A DNA stretch of 11,378 nt from Oscillospiraceae bacterium (lineage in GTDB: Bacteria; Bacillota; Clostridia; Oscillospirales; Ruminococcaceae), in contig JAFQBO010000306.1 of NCBI GenBank assembly GCA_017416665.1, positions 1 through 11,378 of the forward strand. Direction: 5' to 3'. The translations under genes and the position numbers were made by a program. Shown piece by piece: positions 11,350-11,378 of the stretch; the stretch's first letter is position 1, and the number at the start of each line of letters is the position of its first letter. Below the pieces are notes generated by a model, which was not told where the DNA came from, made no database searches, and saw only the letters and a program-made list of their open reading frames with translations.

Positions 11350-11378
11350 ATGTATTAATCTCAAGTACTTATATATTA

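Overview
The window looks like a mobile-element region of an AT-rich, dockerin-bearing Firmicute, most plausibly a rumen or gut Ruminococcus or close relative. The evidence for host is a secreted protein with a duplicated calcium-loop dockerin (cellulosome-type module), AGGAGG-type ribosome sites, TTGACA/TATAAT promoters and Firmicutes-type ParA, ParB and MobP proteins. A formyl-methionine initiator tRNA gene at the right edge suggests that this is chromosome carrying an integrated, mobilizable element. No integrase or replication initiator is visible, so a large plasmid or chromid is not excluded.

Layout from left to right. Positions 1-120 hold the tail of a + strand gene. At 273-2040 (minus) lie a dockerin protein and, upstream in the same operon, a TnpV-like transposon protein, driven by a near-perfect promoter. 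At 2271-3378 (minus) is an Rpn-family PD-(D/E)XK nuclease with eight GRAE tetrapeptide repeats. It is followed 4 bases later by a stand-alone gene that duplicates its C-terminal domain. At 3433-7413 (minus) is a compact ten-gene operon: parA, parB, a Lar-like zinc protein and seven small proteins, including a 42-residue membrane peptide. Divergent from it (7612-7842, plus) is a ribbon-helix-helix protein. At 7850-9996 (minus) is a mobilization block: MobC, a MobP relaxase, and one or two tiny downstream genes. Upstream of mobC, 10021-10170 is dense in inverted repeats and is the best oriT candidate. From 10466 a strong plus promoter faces a 10.5-10.86 kb transcription unit that ends in a long terminator, and then 400 bases with no convincing gene lead to the tRNA.

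How the parts fit. The par operon, the relaxase and MobC, and the small accessory genes are a maintenance and transfer kit. The parA promoter and the tnpV-dockerin promoter are paralogous 78-base modules sharing an 18-base inverted repeat, and a degenerate copy sits in the promoter of the ribbon-helix-helix gene. This suggests one regulator controlling three promoters, including a cellulosome-type cargo gene. A 15-base perfect palindrome occurs four times in and at the head of the par operon and is a candidate ParB site or mRNA element.

The most interesting locus is the Rpn gene. E. coli Rpn proteins are known to be antiphage toxins neutralised by their own separately translated C-terminal domain, with variable four-residue repeats. 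Here the C-terminal domain is present both inside the nuclease and as a separate gene with a different tail, with 101 identical bases shared.
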